This document shows positions 33,021-41,526 of a stretch of 64,000 bases of DNA, in pieces. The notes below the pieces were generated by a model. It was given only the letters and a program-made list of their open reading frames with translations. It was not told the origin of the DNA and made no database searches. A program made the translations under genes and the position numbers. The DNA is from Pigmentiphaga daeguensis (lineage in GTDB: Bacteria > Pseudomonadota > Gammaproteobacteria > Burkholderiales > Burkholderiaceae_B): positions 62,001 through 126,000 of the forward strand of contig NZ_BAAAEN010000014.1 of NCBI RefSeq assembly GCF_039523035.1, written 5' to 3'. The stretch's first letter is position 1; each line of letters starts with the position of its first letter.

Positions 33021-34919
33021 GTGGCAAGCTACCAGGCCTTCCATGCCCGCTCGGTGGACCAACCCGGGCCATTCTGGAGCGAGCAGGCCCGGCTCGTCGA
33101 CTGGCACGCGCCGGCCGCCCAGCCCCTGGACCTGTCGCATCCTCCCTTCTCGCGCTGGTTCGTCGGCGGACTGACCAATCTCTGCCATAACGCGGTCGAC
33201 CGGCACCTGGCCGAACGCGGCGGCCAGCCCGCGCTGATCCACGTCTCGACCGAAACCGGCACCGAGTCCGCCTACTCCTACGCGCAGTTGCACGACGAAG
33301 TGAACCGGATGGCCGCGGTGATGCAGGCCCTGGGCGTGCGGCGCGGCGACCGGGTGCTGATCTACATGCCCATGATCCCCGAGGCCGCGTTCGCGATGCT
33401 GGCCTGCGTGCGGATCGGCGCCATCCACTCGGTGGTGTTCGGCGGCTTCGCCTCGGCCAGCCTGGCCACGCGCATCGACGATGCCCGGCCGACGCTGGTG
33501 GTGTCGGCCGATGCCGGATCGCGCGCGGGCAAGGTGATCCCCTACAAGCCCCTGCTGGACGAGGCGCTGCGCCTGGCCTCGCATGCGCCGGCCAGCGTGC
33601 TGCTGGTGGACCGGGGCCTGGCGCCCATGTCCTTGCAGGAAGGGCGGGACCACGACTACACGGCGCTGCGCGAGCGGCATGCGCATGCCCGCATTCCCTG
33701 CGTCTGGCTGGAGTCGAACGAGCCCTCCTACATCCTCTACACCTCCGGCACCACGGGCAAGCCCAAGGGCGTACAGCGCGACACCGGCGGCTACGCCGTG
33801 GCGCTGGCCGCGTCGATGCGCCACATCTTCTGCGCGCAAGCGGGCGACGTGATGTTCACCACCTCCGACGTCGGCTGGGTGGTGGGCCACAGCTACATCG
33901 TCTACGGGCCGCTGATCGCAGGCATGACGACGCTGATGTACGAAGGCACGCCGGTGCGCCCCGATGGCGCGATCTGGTGGAAGCTGGTGGAGCAGTACCG
34001 CGTCACCCACATGTTCAGCGCGCCCACCGCGATACGGGTGCTGAAGAAGCAGGATCCGGAAACCCTGCGCCGCCATGATCTTTCCACGCTGCGCACCTTG
34101 TTCCTGGCCGGCGAGCCGCTGGACGAGCCCACCGCGCGCTGGATACACGAGGCCATCGGCAAGCCGGTGGTCGACAACTACTGGCAGACCGAGACCGGCT
34201 GGCCCATGCTGGCGCTGCCGCGCGGAGTGGAGGATCTGCCCACCAAGTTCGGCTCGCCCGGCCTGCCGGTGTACGGCTATCGGCTGAAGATCGTGGACGA
34301 ACAGACGGGCGAGCCGTGCCCGCCCGGGCGCAAGGGCGTGGTGGCGCTGGAGGCGCCGCTGCCGCCGGGCTGCATGACCACGGTCTGGGGCGATGACGAA
34401 CGCTACGTCTCCACCTACTGGTCGGGCTTTCCCGGCAAGCTGCTGTATTCCAGCTTCGACTGGGGCATCCAGGACGAGGACGGCTACGTCACCATCCTGG
34501 GCCGCACCGACGACGTCATCAACGTCGCGGGACATCGGCTGGGCACGCGCGAAATCGAGGAAAGCGTCTCCAGCCATCCGGACATCGCCGAGGTCGCCGT
34601 GGTGGGCGTGCAGGACGCGCTGAAGGGCCAGGTGGCGATGGCCTTCGCCATCGCGCGCAGCGTCGAGCGTGCCGCGACACCCGAAGGTCGCATGCGGCTG
34701 GAAGGCGAGGTCATGCAGACGGTCGAGCGCCGGCTGGGCGCGGTGGCCCGCCCGGCGCGGGTGTTCTTCGTGAACGCGCTGCCCAAGACACGCTCGGGCA
34801 AGCTGCTGCGGCGGGCCATCCAGGCCATTGCCGAAGGGCGCGACCCCGGCGACCTCACCACCATCGAGGACGCCGGCGCGTTGCAGCAGTTGAAAGAGGC
34901 GATGTTTCCGCCGGCCTAG
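33021..34919 (+). CDS. prpE: Propionyl-CoA/acetyl-CoA synthetase
   Basis: This 632-residue AMP-forming ligase has the PrpE/Acs plan: SYAQLHDEVNRMAAVMQALG, VVFGGFASASLATRI, YTSGTTGKPKGVQRDTGG, DNYWQTETGWPM, GRTDDVINVAGHRLGTREIEE and the catalytic, acetylation-prone Lys in PKTRSGKLLRRA. GTG 33021 is used because a clear AGAAGGAGA ribosome site precedes it. PrpE is favoured over Acs by the short N terminus and the GTTGKPKGVQRD motif. The stop overlaps that of the convergent LysR gene (CTAG). Confidence 0.88.
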   Translation: MASYQAFHARSVDQPGPFWSEQARLVDWHAPAAQPLDLSHPPFSRWFVGGLTNLCHNAVDRHLAERGGQPALIHVSTETGTESAYSYAQLHDEVNRMAAVMQALGVRRGDRVLIYMPMIPEAAFAMLACVRIGAIHSVVFGGFASASLATRIDDARPTLVVSADAGSRAGKVIPYKPLLDEALRLASHAPASVLLVDRGLAPMSLQEGRDHDYTALRERHAHARIPCVWLESNEPSYILYTSGTTGKPKGVQRDTGGYAVALAASMRHIFCAQAGDVMFTTSDVGWVVGHSYIVYGPLIAGMTTLMYEGTPVRPDGAIWWKLVEQYRVTHMFSAPTAIRVLKKQDPETLRRHDLSTLRTLFLAGEPLDEPTARWIHEAIGKPVVDNYWQTETGWPMLALPRGVEDLPTKFGSPGLPVYGYRLKIVDEQTGEPCPPGRKGVVALEAPLPPGCMTTVWGDDERYVSTYWSGFPGKLLYSSFDWGIQDEDGYVTILGRTDDVINVAGHRLGTREIEESVSSHPDIAEVAVVGVQDALKGQVAMAFAIARSVERAATPEGRMRLEGEVMQTVERRLGAVARPARVFFVNALPKTRSGKLLRRAIQAIAEGRDPGDLTTIEDAGALQQLKEAMFPPA

Positions 34920-35818
34920 CGCTTGGCGGCCGCGGCCAGCGCCTGGCAGAAGGCCCGCGCCGCGGGCCCCGGCGGCGCGTCCACCCGATGCGCCAGATAG
35001 GCCTCCGACGCCAGCGAGCTGTCGCGGCCCAGCGCCGACACGGCCAACCGCACCAGCCGGCCCTCGGCCAGGTCCCGCTCCACCTGCCATGCCGGCAGGC
35101 GCCCCCAGCCCACGCCCGCAAGGATGAGCTGGTGCTTGGTGTCCTGCGTGTTGACGCGGCAGGTCTGCGGCGAAAGCACGCCGAAGTCCTGTCCCGGCGT
35201 CAACGAGGAAGGATCGGCCAGCACGATCTGCAGATGGCCGGCCAGGTCCGCCATCTGCAAGGGCAGGGCCATTGCCGCCAGCGGGTGGGATGCGCCGGCC
35301 ACCGCCACCACCTCGACCGCCGCCAGGGCTTGCATGGCGATCTTCGGACTGCGAAAGTGCTCGCCCACCGTGATGCCCACGCCATAGCGCCGATCGAGCA
35401 GGCCCGACAGCGGCCCGCCCAGCGGCTCGACCGCCAGCCGCACCGCCACGGCCGGGTAGCGGGACCGCATGACGTTCAGGGCCTGCGCGACCCAGGCGAT
35501 GGGGAACAGCGTATCGACCACCAGCGCAAGCTCGAGTTCGACACCTTCGCCCATGCCTCGGGCCCGCGCACGCATGGCGTCCACGCGCAGCAGAATATCC
35601 CGTACGTTGGACAATAGGGCCTGCCCCTCGTGAGTCAGGACAGGGCGATGTCCGCCGCGATCGAACAGCGCGACGCCCAGTTCTCCTTCCATCCTGGCGA
35701 TGGCATGGCTGACGGCCGACTGCGCGCGCCGCAGCCGGCCGGCCCCCGCCCGGAAGCTTCCCGTTTCCGCCACGGCGGCGAACACACGCATCTGGTCCAG
35801 GGTCAGGGCGTCGATCAT
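34916..35818 (-). CDS. LysR-family transcriptional regulator
   Basis: The 300-residue regulator has the HTH at residues 6-62 (LDQMRVFAAVAETGSFRAGAGRLRRAQSAVS) and a normal effector domain. It is divergent from the MFS gene at 35913, with a near-perfect inverted repeat at 35824-35852 beginning 5 bases before its own ATG. It is therefore probably the regulator of that transporter and of itself. The 3' end overlaps prpE by 4 bases. Confidence 0.88.
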   Translation of the reverse strand: MIDALTLDQMRVFAAVAETGSFRAGAGRLRRAQSAVSHAIARMEGELGVALFDRGGHRPVLTHEGQALLSNVRDILLRVDAMRARARGMGEGVELELALVVDTLFPIAWVAQALNVMRSRYPAVAVRLAVEPLGGPLSGLLDRRYGVGITVGEHFRSPKIAMQALAAVEVVAVAGASHPLAAMALPLQMADLAGHLQIVLADPSSLTPGQDFGVLSPQTCRVNTQDTKHQLILAGVGWGRLPAWQVERDLAEGRLVRLAVSALGRDSSLASEAYLAHRVDAPPGPAARAFCQALAAAAKR

Positions 35819-35823
35819 GATCG

Positions 35824-35852
35824 ATTATTTGGATAGAAAACATCTAAATAAT
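35824..35852. promoter_or_regulatory. 11-bp inverted repeat, LysR operator candidate
   Basis: ATTATTTGGAT (35824-35834) and ATCTAAATAAT (35842-35852) are inverted repeats with one mismatch and a 7-base spacer. They contain a T-N11-A-type core. The site begins 5 bases before the LysR start and lies in the only AT-rich patch of the divergent gap. Confidence 0.6.
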
Positions 35853-35912
35853 GTCACTTTTGTCGATCGACGGCCAACCCTATGCTGGCAGCCTGACGAA
35901 CAGGAATGCACG

Positions 35913-37103
35913 ATGCGGGCAAGCCATCAAGACATCGCGGTACGGGAAAAGAACAGCTGGGCGAGTGTCGCGGTCATCGTCGGCGGCGGCGTGGTGCTGG
36001 CGCTGCAGGTCGGCAAGGCCTCGATCGCCGCGCCGCTGCTGCGCGCCGACATGGGACTGGACCTGGCCGCCATCGGCTGGCTCACGGCCGTCATCGCCGT
36101 GCTCGGCATGCTGGGCGGCATGCCCGCCGGATCGCTGGTGGCGGCCCGTGGCGACCGCCACGTCTTTCTTGCCGGCCTGGGCACCAGCGCGCTGGGCGCG
36201 GCACTGGGCGCGGGCGCGCCCGGCTATGCCTGGCTGCTGGCTTCCCGTCTGCTCGAAGGCCTGGGGTTCCTGCTGGTGGTCGTCGCCGGGCCGGCGCTGC
36301 TGCAACGCGTGGTCGCCGCCGCACAGCGCGATCTGGCCTTCGCGCTGTGGAGCTGCTTCATGCCCACCGGCATCGCGCTGGCGATGTTGCTCGGTCCCCT
36401 GTTCTCGTCCTGGCGGATCTTGTGGTGGAGCAGCGCGGCGCTATCGTTGGCCGCTGCGGCCTCCGTCCTGCTGCTTCCTCCTTCGGCGCGCGGCGCTTGG
36501 CGGGGATGGCGCGACACGGGCCGCGACGCGCTGGCGACGCTGCGTGGCCGGGACCCCTTGCTGCTGGCCGCGGGATTCGGACTGTACAGCCTGCAGTTCT
36601 TCGCGCTGTTCAATTTCCTGCCCATCCTGCTGACCGAACGGATGAGGATGCCGCTACAGACCGCCGGGCTCCTGGCCGCCGCGGCCACGGCGGCCAACAT
36701 CGCCGGCAATCTCTGCGCCGGCATCCTGATGGAGCGCGGGGTGGCCAGATGGGCGCTGGTGGCCTGCGGCAGCGTCGTCATGGGCCTGGCGGGAAGCGGG
36801 GTCTTCCTGTCCGTGCTGCCCGACGCCGGCAGCTTCGCGCTGTGCATGCTTTTCTCGGCCGCCGGCGGACTGATCCCCGCCACGCTGCTGGCGACGGCTC
36901 CGCGCGCGGCGCCCAGTCCGGCCCGGGTGCCGCTGGTGGTCGGGCTGATGATGCAAGGCAACAACCTGGGCCAGGTCGTGGGTCCGGCCGCGGTCGGCGG
37001 CCTGATCCAGTCATACGGCTGGCCCGCCGCGGCGGGCATCGCCGGCGTGGCGGGCGTGCTGGCGCTGGCCGTGGCCCTGGGACTACGACAGTCCGGAAGA
37101 TGA
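35913..37103 (+). CDS. MFS transporter (CynX/NimT-like)
   Basis: This 396-residue, 12-helix permease shows the loop 2-3 motif GSLVAARGDRHVFL and paired six-helix bundles. The short loops and the WASVAVIVGGGVVLALQVGKASIAAPLLRAD-type opening resemble CynX/NimT-family carriers. The substrate is unknown. ATG 35913 is the first start that follows a plausible AGGAA site. It is under a divergent LysR regulator. Confidence 0.8.
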   Translation: MRASHQDIAVREKNSWASVAVIVGGGVVLALQVGKASIAAPLLRADMGLDLAAIGWLTAVIAVLGMLGGMPAGSLVAARGDRHVFLAGLGTSALGAALGAGAPGYAWLLASRLLEGLGFLLVVVAGPALLQRVVAAAQRDLAFALWSCFMPTGIALAMLLGPLFSSWRILWWSSAALSLAAAASVLLLPPSARGAWRGWRDTGRDALATLRGRDPLLLAAGFGLYSLQFFALFNFLPILLTERMRMPLQTAGLLAAAATAANIAGNLCAGILMERGVARWALVACGSVVMGLAGSGVFLSVLPDAGSFALCMLFSAAGGLIPATLLATAPRAAPSPARVPLVVGLMMQGNNLGQVVGPAAVGGLIQSYGWPAAAGIAGVAGVLALAVALGLRQSGR

Positions 37104-37113
37104 ATGGCAGGGA

Positions 37114-37140
37114 CTTGAAATGCGCGCGATCGTCCAGAGA
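37114..37140 (+). promoter_or_regulatory. Possible heat-shock (sigma-32) promoter of the Hsp20 gene
   Basis: CTTGAAA at 37114-37120 matches the sigma-32 -35 consensus. Fourteen bases later the -10 position reads CAGAGATT, only a partial match to CCCCATNT. It is weak evidence supported mainly by the nature of the downstream gene. Confidence 0.25.
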
Positions 37141-37206
37141 TTGGGTTCAGGGGATGCCGCAATCGGGTCCCCGGTGAAACTTGCTGACTATCAGGAGATT
37201 CGAGCC

Positions 37207-37677
37207 ATGAACGCTACTTTTTCGCTGGCGCCCTTGTTCCGCCAATCGGTCGGATTCGACCGCTTCAATGACCTTTTCGAGTCCGTCTTGCGCAACGACA
37301 CGGGCAGCACCTATCCGCCCTACAACGTCGAGAAGCGCGGCGACGACGACTACCGCATCGTGATCGCGGCGGCCGGGCTACGCAACGAAGACCTGGACCT
37401 GCAGGTCGAGAGCGGCGTGCTGACCGTGACCGGCGGCCGCCGTGAAAAAAGCGAAGAGGCCGTCACCTACCTGCACCAGGGCATCGCGCAACGCGCGTTC
37501 AAGCTGTCGTTCCGCTTGGCCGACCATATCGAAGTGCGCGGAGCGCATCTCGAGAACGGCCTGTTGAACATCGACCTGGTCCGGGAAGTGCCCGAGGCGG
37601 CCAAGCCCCGGCGCATCGAGATCGGCAGCGCCGCCCCCACGCCGCGCGAGCAACCCGCGCTGGCCAACGCCGCCTGA
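37207..37677 (+). CDS. Small heat-shock protein (Hsp20/IbpA type)
   Basis: This 156-residue chaperone begins like IbpA (FSLAPLFRQSVGFDRFNDLFESVL). It carries the alpha-crystallin domain at about residues 38-135 (PPYNVEKRGDDDYRIVIAAAG, GVLTVTGGR, LENGLLNIDLVREVPE). The C-terminal IxI-type anchor is RRIEIGS. It holds unfolding proteins for refolding. ATG 37207 is preceded by AGGAGA. A terminator follows at 37684. Confidence 0.92.
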   Translation: MNATFSLAPLFRQSVGFDRFNDLFESVLRNDTGSTYPPYNVEKRGDDDYRIVIAAAGLRNEDLDLQVESGVLTVTGGRREKSEEAVTYLHQGIAQRAFKLSFRLADHIEVRGAHLENGLLNIDLVREVPEAAKPRRIEIGSAAPTPREQPALANAA

Positions 37678-37683
37678 CGGCAC

Positions 37684-37715
37684 GGCGGAGCGGCAACGCT
37701 CCGCCCTTCTTCCTT
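37684..37715 (+). terminator. Intrinsic terminator after the Hsp20 gene
   Basis: GGCGGAGCG (37684-37692) and CGCTCCGCC (37697-37705) form a perfect 9-bp stem with a GCAA tetraloop, followed by the pyrimidine-rich CTTCTTCCTT. It begins 7 bases after the Hsp20 stop. Confidence 0.7.
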
Positions 37716-38358
37716 ACGCCGCTGCATCCCACACGTCGTGGCTGCGCGGCGTATCGATGCGATAGTCCGTATAGGGCCGCTGCAGCAGCTCGGCTCCCAG
37801 CCGCCTGGCCGCGCCGACCGGGTCGCGGGGGTCGCGCGCGACTTCGCCCCGGCGATTGCCCGAACCGTGCACATAGCCGACGAAGGCCGAATGGCTGTAC
37901 CGGGCGAATTCCTGCACCTGGTGCACGATGCCCAATCCCGCTCCGGGATAGCTTTCTTCCGAGGCCAGCGTCAGCGCCAGCCGCTTGCCCTGCATGCGCG
38001 TCATCACCTCGGCATGATGCGGGTAGGCGGCCGAGTAATAGGCGAACGACCGGTCGAAGAAAGCCTTGGTCTGCGCCGACATTCCGTACCAGTAGATGGG
38101 CGTGCAGAACACCACGCCGGCGGCGGGCAGGAACTCTTCCAGGAAGAGTTCGCCGTAGCGATCGGCCGGCAGCCCGGACGCAGGCGTACGGTCGCCCAGG
38201 AATCCGCTGATGTAGTCGTCCAGGAAACGCAGGCGTGGGGCAAGTCCCGCCTCCTGCGCGCCGGTCTCGACCGCGCGGGCCAGCAGTGCACTGTTGCCGT
38301 CCCGGCGGGGGCTGCCGACCAGGATGAGTATCGAAGAAGATGAGTCCATGTCATGCAT
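37714..38358 (-). CDS. NADPH-dependent FMN reductase / flavodoxin-fold oxidoreductase
   Basis: This 214-residue protein has the flavodoxin FMN-phosphate loop ILVGSPRRDGNSALLARAV and the GVVFCTPIYWYGMSAQTKAFFDR segment typical of NAD(P)H:quinone or azoreductase-like flavoproteins. Probable roles are quinone, nitro or flavin reduction in the cytoplasm. Two starts (38358, 38349) are possible. It is convergent on the Hsp20 gene and divergent from a LysR gene. Confidence 0.8.
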   Translation of the reverse strand: MHDMDSSSSILILVGSPRRDGNSALLARAVETGAQEAGLAPRLRFLDDYISGFLGDRTPASGLPADRYGELFLEEFLPAAGVVFCTPIYWYGMSAQTKAFFDRSFAYYSAAYPHHAEVMTRMQGKRLALTLASEESYPGAGLGIVHQVQEFARYSHSAFVGYVHGSGNRRGEVARDPRDPVGAARRLGAELLQRPYTDYRIDTPRSHDVWDAAA

Positions 38359-38483
38359 TCCCGTAGAAAGAAGTTTCCCGGACTCGCCGGGGATGGAAAG
38401 AATGTAGGGGCATGCCGCGGTTATTGGCGAATGAGCTTCTTTCCAATAGGATGAATTGAATTCATCTCCAGGCCACTCATCCA

Positions 38484-39404
38484 GTGTTCGCCCGACTGCC
38501 TCTGAACGCCCTGCGCACGTTCGAAGCCGCCGCGCGGCTGCGCAGCTTCAAGCTGGCCGCGCAGGAACTGCACGTCACGCCCACCGCGGTGTCCCACCAG
38601 ATCCGGACGCTGGAGCACCACCTGGGGGTGGCCCTGTTTCAGCGCGAGGCGCGCGGCGTGACGCTGACCGCGCCGGGGGCACGGCTACTGGAAACCGTGC
38701 ACGGCGCGCTCCTGGACATCGGCCAGGCCATGGACGCCCTGCGGCCGCGGCCCGGCACGGGCGTGGTCACCGTCACCACCACGCATTCCTTCGCCGCCCT
38801 ATGGCTCGTGCCCCGGCTGGGCCGCTTCTACCAGGAACATCCCGGTTGCGAAGTGCGGCTGGACGCCACCGAGCGCGTGGTCGACCTGTTGCAGGACGCC
38901 AGCGTGGACGTGGCCATCCGCTACGGCGGGAACGAGCCGCCGGGCCTGCTGGCACCGGCGGCGCTGGCCGAGTCCTTCGGCGTCTATGGCACGCCGGCGG
39001 CCGTCCGCGCGGCCGCCAAGGCCAGGCCGACACTGATCTCGGTGCAATGGCGCGACTCCACCCTGTACGAGCAGGGCTGGCGGCAGTGGTGCGCGGCGGC
39101 GGGCCTGCGCTGGCTGGGCGGACGGCCGTCCATGCGGCATTACGAGGAAGAGCACTACGCCTTGCAGGCCGCGATCGCGGGCCAGGGGCTGGTGCTGGCG
39201 AGCTCGGTCATGGTCTCGGATGCCGTCGGCGCCGGGCTGCTGCGGCCGTTCAAGCCCGGGGTGCGCGTACCGGGCGACCGCTACATCGTGCTGTGCGCTC
39301 CCGGCCGCGAACGCCACCCGCCGGCCCGCGCCTTCCTGGCCTGGATCGAACGGGAGTTCGCCGGCGCGCGGGACGACGAGCCGGTCAGCCGGCCGGCTCG
39401 GTGA
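38484..39404 (+). CDS. LysR-family regulator (GcvA-like)
   Basis: This 306-residue protein opens RLPLNALRTFEAAARLRSFKLAAQELHVTPTAVSHQIRTLE, the HTH pattern of the GcvA/AmpR branch. An effector domain with VDVAIRYG follows. GTG 38484 is the start. It ends 20 bases inside the 3' end of a frameshifted SMR gene on the other strand. The divergent flavodoxin-like reductase is a possible target. Confidence 0.88.
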   Translation: MFARLPLNALRTFEAAARLRSFKLAAQELHVTPTAVSHQIRTLEHHLGVALFQREARGVTLTAPGARLLETVHGALLDIGQAMDALRPRPGTGVVTVTTTHSFAALWLVPRLGRFYQEHPGCEVRLDATERVVDLLQDASVDVAIRYGGNEPPGLLAPAALAESFGVYGTPAAVRAAAKARPTLISVQWRDSTLYEQGWRQWCAAAGLRWLGGRPSMRHYEEEHYALQAAIAGQGLVLASSVMVSDAVGAGLLRPFKPGVRVPGDRYIVLCAPGRERHPPARAFLAWIEREFAGARDDEPVSRPAR

Positions 39405-39707
39405 AGCGCAGGCCGGCGATGCCTGCCACCGCAAGCGCCAGGAAGAACAGGCGGCCGGGCGGCGCGCCTTCGCCGAACACACCATGCCCAACACCGTCAG
39501 CCCGACGGTACCCAGGCCGGTCCAGACCGCGTAGGCGATGCCCAGGGGCAGCGCGCGCAAGGCGTGCTCCAACAGGAAGATGCTGCCCAGCGCCGCCACG
39601 ATCGCCACCGCGCTGGGCACGGGCCGGCTCCAGCCGGCGTTGAGCTTGAGCGCCACCCCCATCACCACCTCCAGGCAGGCCGCCGCCAACAGATAGGTCC
39701 AGGCCAT
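39385..39707 (-). pseudogene. Frameshifted SMR (SugE/QacE-like) small multidrug transporter
   Basis: Reading from ATG 39707 gives MAWTYLLAAACLEVVMGVAL, the conserved SMR first helix with its proton-coupling Glu13. It continues through LPLGIAYAVWTGLGTVGLTVLGMV. At about 39476-39483 the sequence GTGTGTT shifts the frame by two. In the next frame it resumes as FGEGAPPGRLFFLALAV and AGIAGLRFTEPAG, then stops at 39385. Removing one GT unit restores 106 residues, the normal SMR length. It is either a recent inactivation at a dinucleotide repeat or a sequence error. Confidence 0.85.
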
Positions 39708-39711
39708 GGCG

Positions 39712-40383
39712 CTACGCCCGCGCGACCGTCGCCGCGGCATCGTGGCGCGAGGCACCCGGCAGGCGATTGGCCGCAATGGCCCGCTGTACCGCCGGCCGCG
39801 CCGCGATGTCCGCCAGCCAGCGGCGAACCGCCGGATAGTCCGCGATGTCGAGGTCCAGTTCCTCGTGCGTGCGCAACCATGGAAAGGCCGCCATGTCGGC
39901 GATCGTGTAGTCGTCCATCGCCAGGAAGCGGGATGCCCGCAGCCGGCGTTCGACCACGCCGAACAAACGATGGGATTCTTTCCGGTAGCGAGCGATGGCC
40001 TCGGCATTGGTGCCGCCGGCGCCGTGCAGGAACCACCACAACTGCCCCAGCATGGGACCGATGCCGCCCACCTGGAAGTACAGCCATTGGCGCACCTGCG
40101 TGCGGCCCGCCAGGGTCGAAGCCGAGAAGCGCCCGTACTTGTCCGCCAGATAGTCCAGGATGGCGCCCGATTCGAATATCGCCAGCCCGGCATCTTCATC
40201 CACGATGGCGGGAATCTTGCCGTTGGGATTGATGGCCAGGTAATCCGGCTGATGCTGGTCGCCCCGCCCCAGATCCAGTGCGACCTGCGCGTACGGGATG
40301 CCCGTTTCCTGAAGAAAAATGCCGATCTTCAGCCCGTTGGGCGTATCGGCGGTATAGAGCGTGATGGCGTCTTTCCGGGTCAT
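39712..40383 (-). CDS. Glutathione S-transferase (Ure2/YfcG-like)
   Basis: This 223-residue protein has a thioredoxin-fold domain (TLYTADTPNGLKIGIFLQE, LAINPNGKIPAIVD, IFESGAILDYLADKYG) and a helical C-terminal domain with the DYTIADMAAFPWLR N-capping motif. The NGLK and NPNGKIP motifs resemble nu-class/Ure2-like transferases with disulfide-reductase activity. It lies 4 bases upstream of the SMR pseudogene and is divergent from a half-E1 gene, sharing an ATTGCAATTACAAT operator. Confidence 0.88.
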   Translation of the reverse strand: MTRKDAITLYTADTPNGLKIGIFLQETGIPYAQVALDLGRGDQHQPDYLAINPNGKIPAIVDEDAGLAIFESGAILDYLADKYGRFSASTLAGRTQVRQWLYFQVGGIGPMLGQLWWFLHGAGGTNAEAIARYRKESHRLFGVVERRLRASRFLAMDDYTIADMAAFPWLRTHEELDLDIADYPAVRRWLADIAARPAVQRAIAANRLPGASRHDAAATVARA

Positions 40384-40410
40384 GGCCAGGCTCCTTGGCG
40401 TCGGTTATGG

Positions 40411-40432
40411 ATTGCAATTACAATTACTGCAT
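40411..40432. promoter_or_regulatory. MarR-type operator in the GST / half-E1 promoter
   Basis: ATTGCAATTACAAT at 40411-40424 is the exact reverse complement of the 14-mer at 42052-42065 in the marR/aceE promoter. It is followed by TACTGCAT. The core TTGYAATTRCAA is palindromic, as MarR dimers prefer. It lies 28 bases upstream of the GST start. Confidence 0.65.
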
Positions 40433-40479
40433 TGGCAACTATGACGCACCACGAACCGTTGCGCAAGAGGAGACGAGCG

Positions 40480-41526
40480 ATGTCCTTTTCCTTCGTTTCG
40501 AACGACGATGCCGCGACCCGCCGCGCGGCGGCCCGTTGTCTGGCGGCATTGAACCCCGGCGGGAAACCAGCGGGGCAGGCTCCGCTCAGCCCCTGGCAGA
40601 CCATCGAAGCCAGCGCGCAGGTGCTGGAAACCAATGCGCTGGCGGACCACGCGTGGGTGGTCCGCAGCCGCGCCGTGAACGGCGCGCCAGCGATGGCCAG
40701 CGCGTGGCCGCTGTGGTTTCGCCGCGATGCGGCCCGCTACGAGCGGCCCCTGGTCTGCCTGTGCCGCATTCCATCGGTGGCCGGGTTGCAAGGGCTGGCG
40801 GCGCAGTTGCGCCAACGCGGCGTGCTGTGCAACGAAGCCACCGCCTGGCGGGAAGGCGGATCCCCGGAGCGCCATGCTGAACTGCCGCTGTGGCTGGCCG
40901 ACAACCTGGACTATGTGCCCTACGACCTGGCCTGCGCGGACGAGGCGCGGGCCGTGCTGGAAGGCGCCCTGGAGGACATGTATGACCAAGGCACCCGCCG
41001 CTTCTACTATTTGTCGGCGCACGACCTGCCAACCCCAGCCGGCACTATCATGGATCCGGCCATGGCATCCGATGCGATGCGGGGCATGTACCTGGCTCGA
41101 GCCACCCCGGCCGGAGCCGCCATTACCCACGTCCGGCTACTGGCGGCGGGGACGGTACTGCATGCCGCGTTGCGCGCGGCGCGCTTGCTGTGGCGGGGCT
41201 GGCGCATAGGCGCGGAGGTCTGGAGCTGCCCTAGCTACACGCGGCTGGCGCGCGAAGCGCGCCAGGCTTCGTGGCATGCACTGTTGCACCCGGACGCGCC
41301 GGCGGAAGCTTCGCATCTCGTCCGCTGCCTGGCGCGGGGCCGGGGTCCGGTCATCGCGGCCACCGCCTACCCCCGCCGCATCGCCGAACAGATCGGCGCC
41401 CACGTGCGCGGGCCGTTCATGGCCGTGGGCGGCGACTCCATGGCAATCGCGCCGCAGGACGACCCGCTGTCATCCCGGGCGCTTGCCCTGGCGGCAATCC
41501 AGGTTCTGCAAAACACGGACCGCTAA
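40480..41526 (+). CDS. Half-size homologue of pyruvate dehydrogenase E1 (C-terminal part only)
   Basis: This 348-residue protein aligns by eye with about residues 640-850 of the AceE encoded at 42120-44789. It has VPYDLACADEARAVLEGALEDMY, FYYLSAHDLPTPA, GMYLARATPAGAAITHVRLL, GAEVWSCPSYTRLAREA, WHALLHPDAP, GPVIAATAYPRRIAEQI and FMAVGGDS. The thiamine-diphosphate GDG...NCN region is absent, so it should not be active alone. It may be a regulatory or partner subunit, or a decaying paralogue. AAGAGGAGA precedes ATG 40480, arguing for expression. Its stop overlaps that of marR. Confidence 0.7.
   Translation: MSFSFVSNDDAATRRAAARCLAALNPGGKPAGQAPLSPWQTIEASAQVLETNALADHAWVVRSRAVNGAPAMASAWPLWFRRDAARYERPLVCLCRIPSVAGLQGLAAQLRQRGVLCNEATAWREGGSPERHAELPLWLADNLDYVPYDLACADEARAVLEGALEDMYDQGTRRFYYLSAHDLPTPAGTIMDPAMASDAMRGMYLARATPAGAAITHVRLLAAGTVLHAALRAARLLWRGWRIGAEVWSCPSYTRLAREARQASWHALLHPDAPAEASHLVRCLARGRGPVIAATAYPRRIAEQIGAHVRGPFMAVGGDSMAIAPQDDPLSSRALALAAIQVLQNTDR

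Noticed and set aside
40480..41526. Pseudogene fragment of aceE
   Set aside because: The frame is intact, has its own start, ribosome site and operator, and a unique N-terminal part; treated as a gene though decay cannot be excluded.
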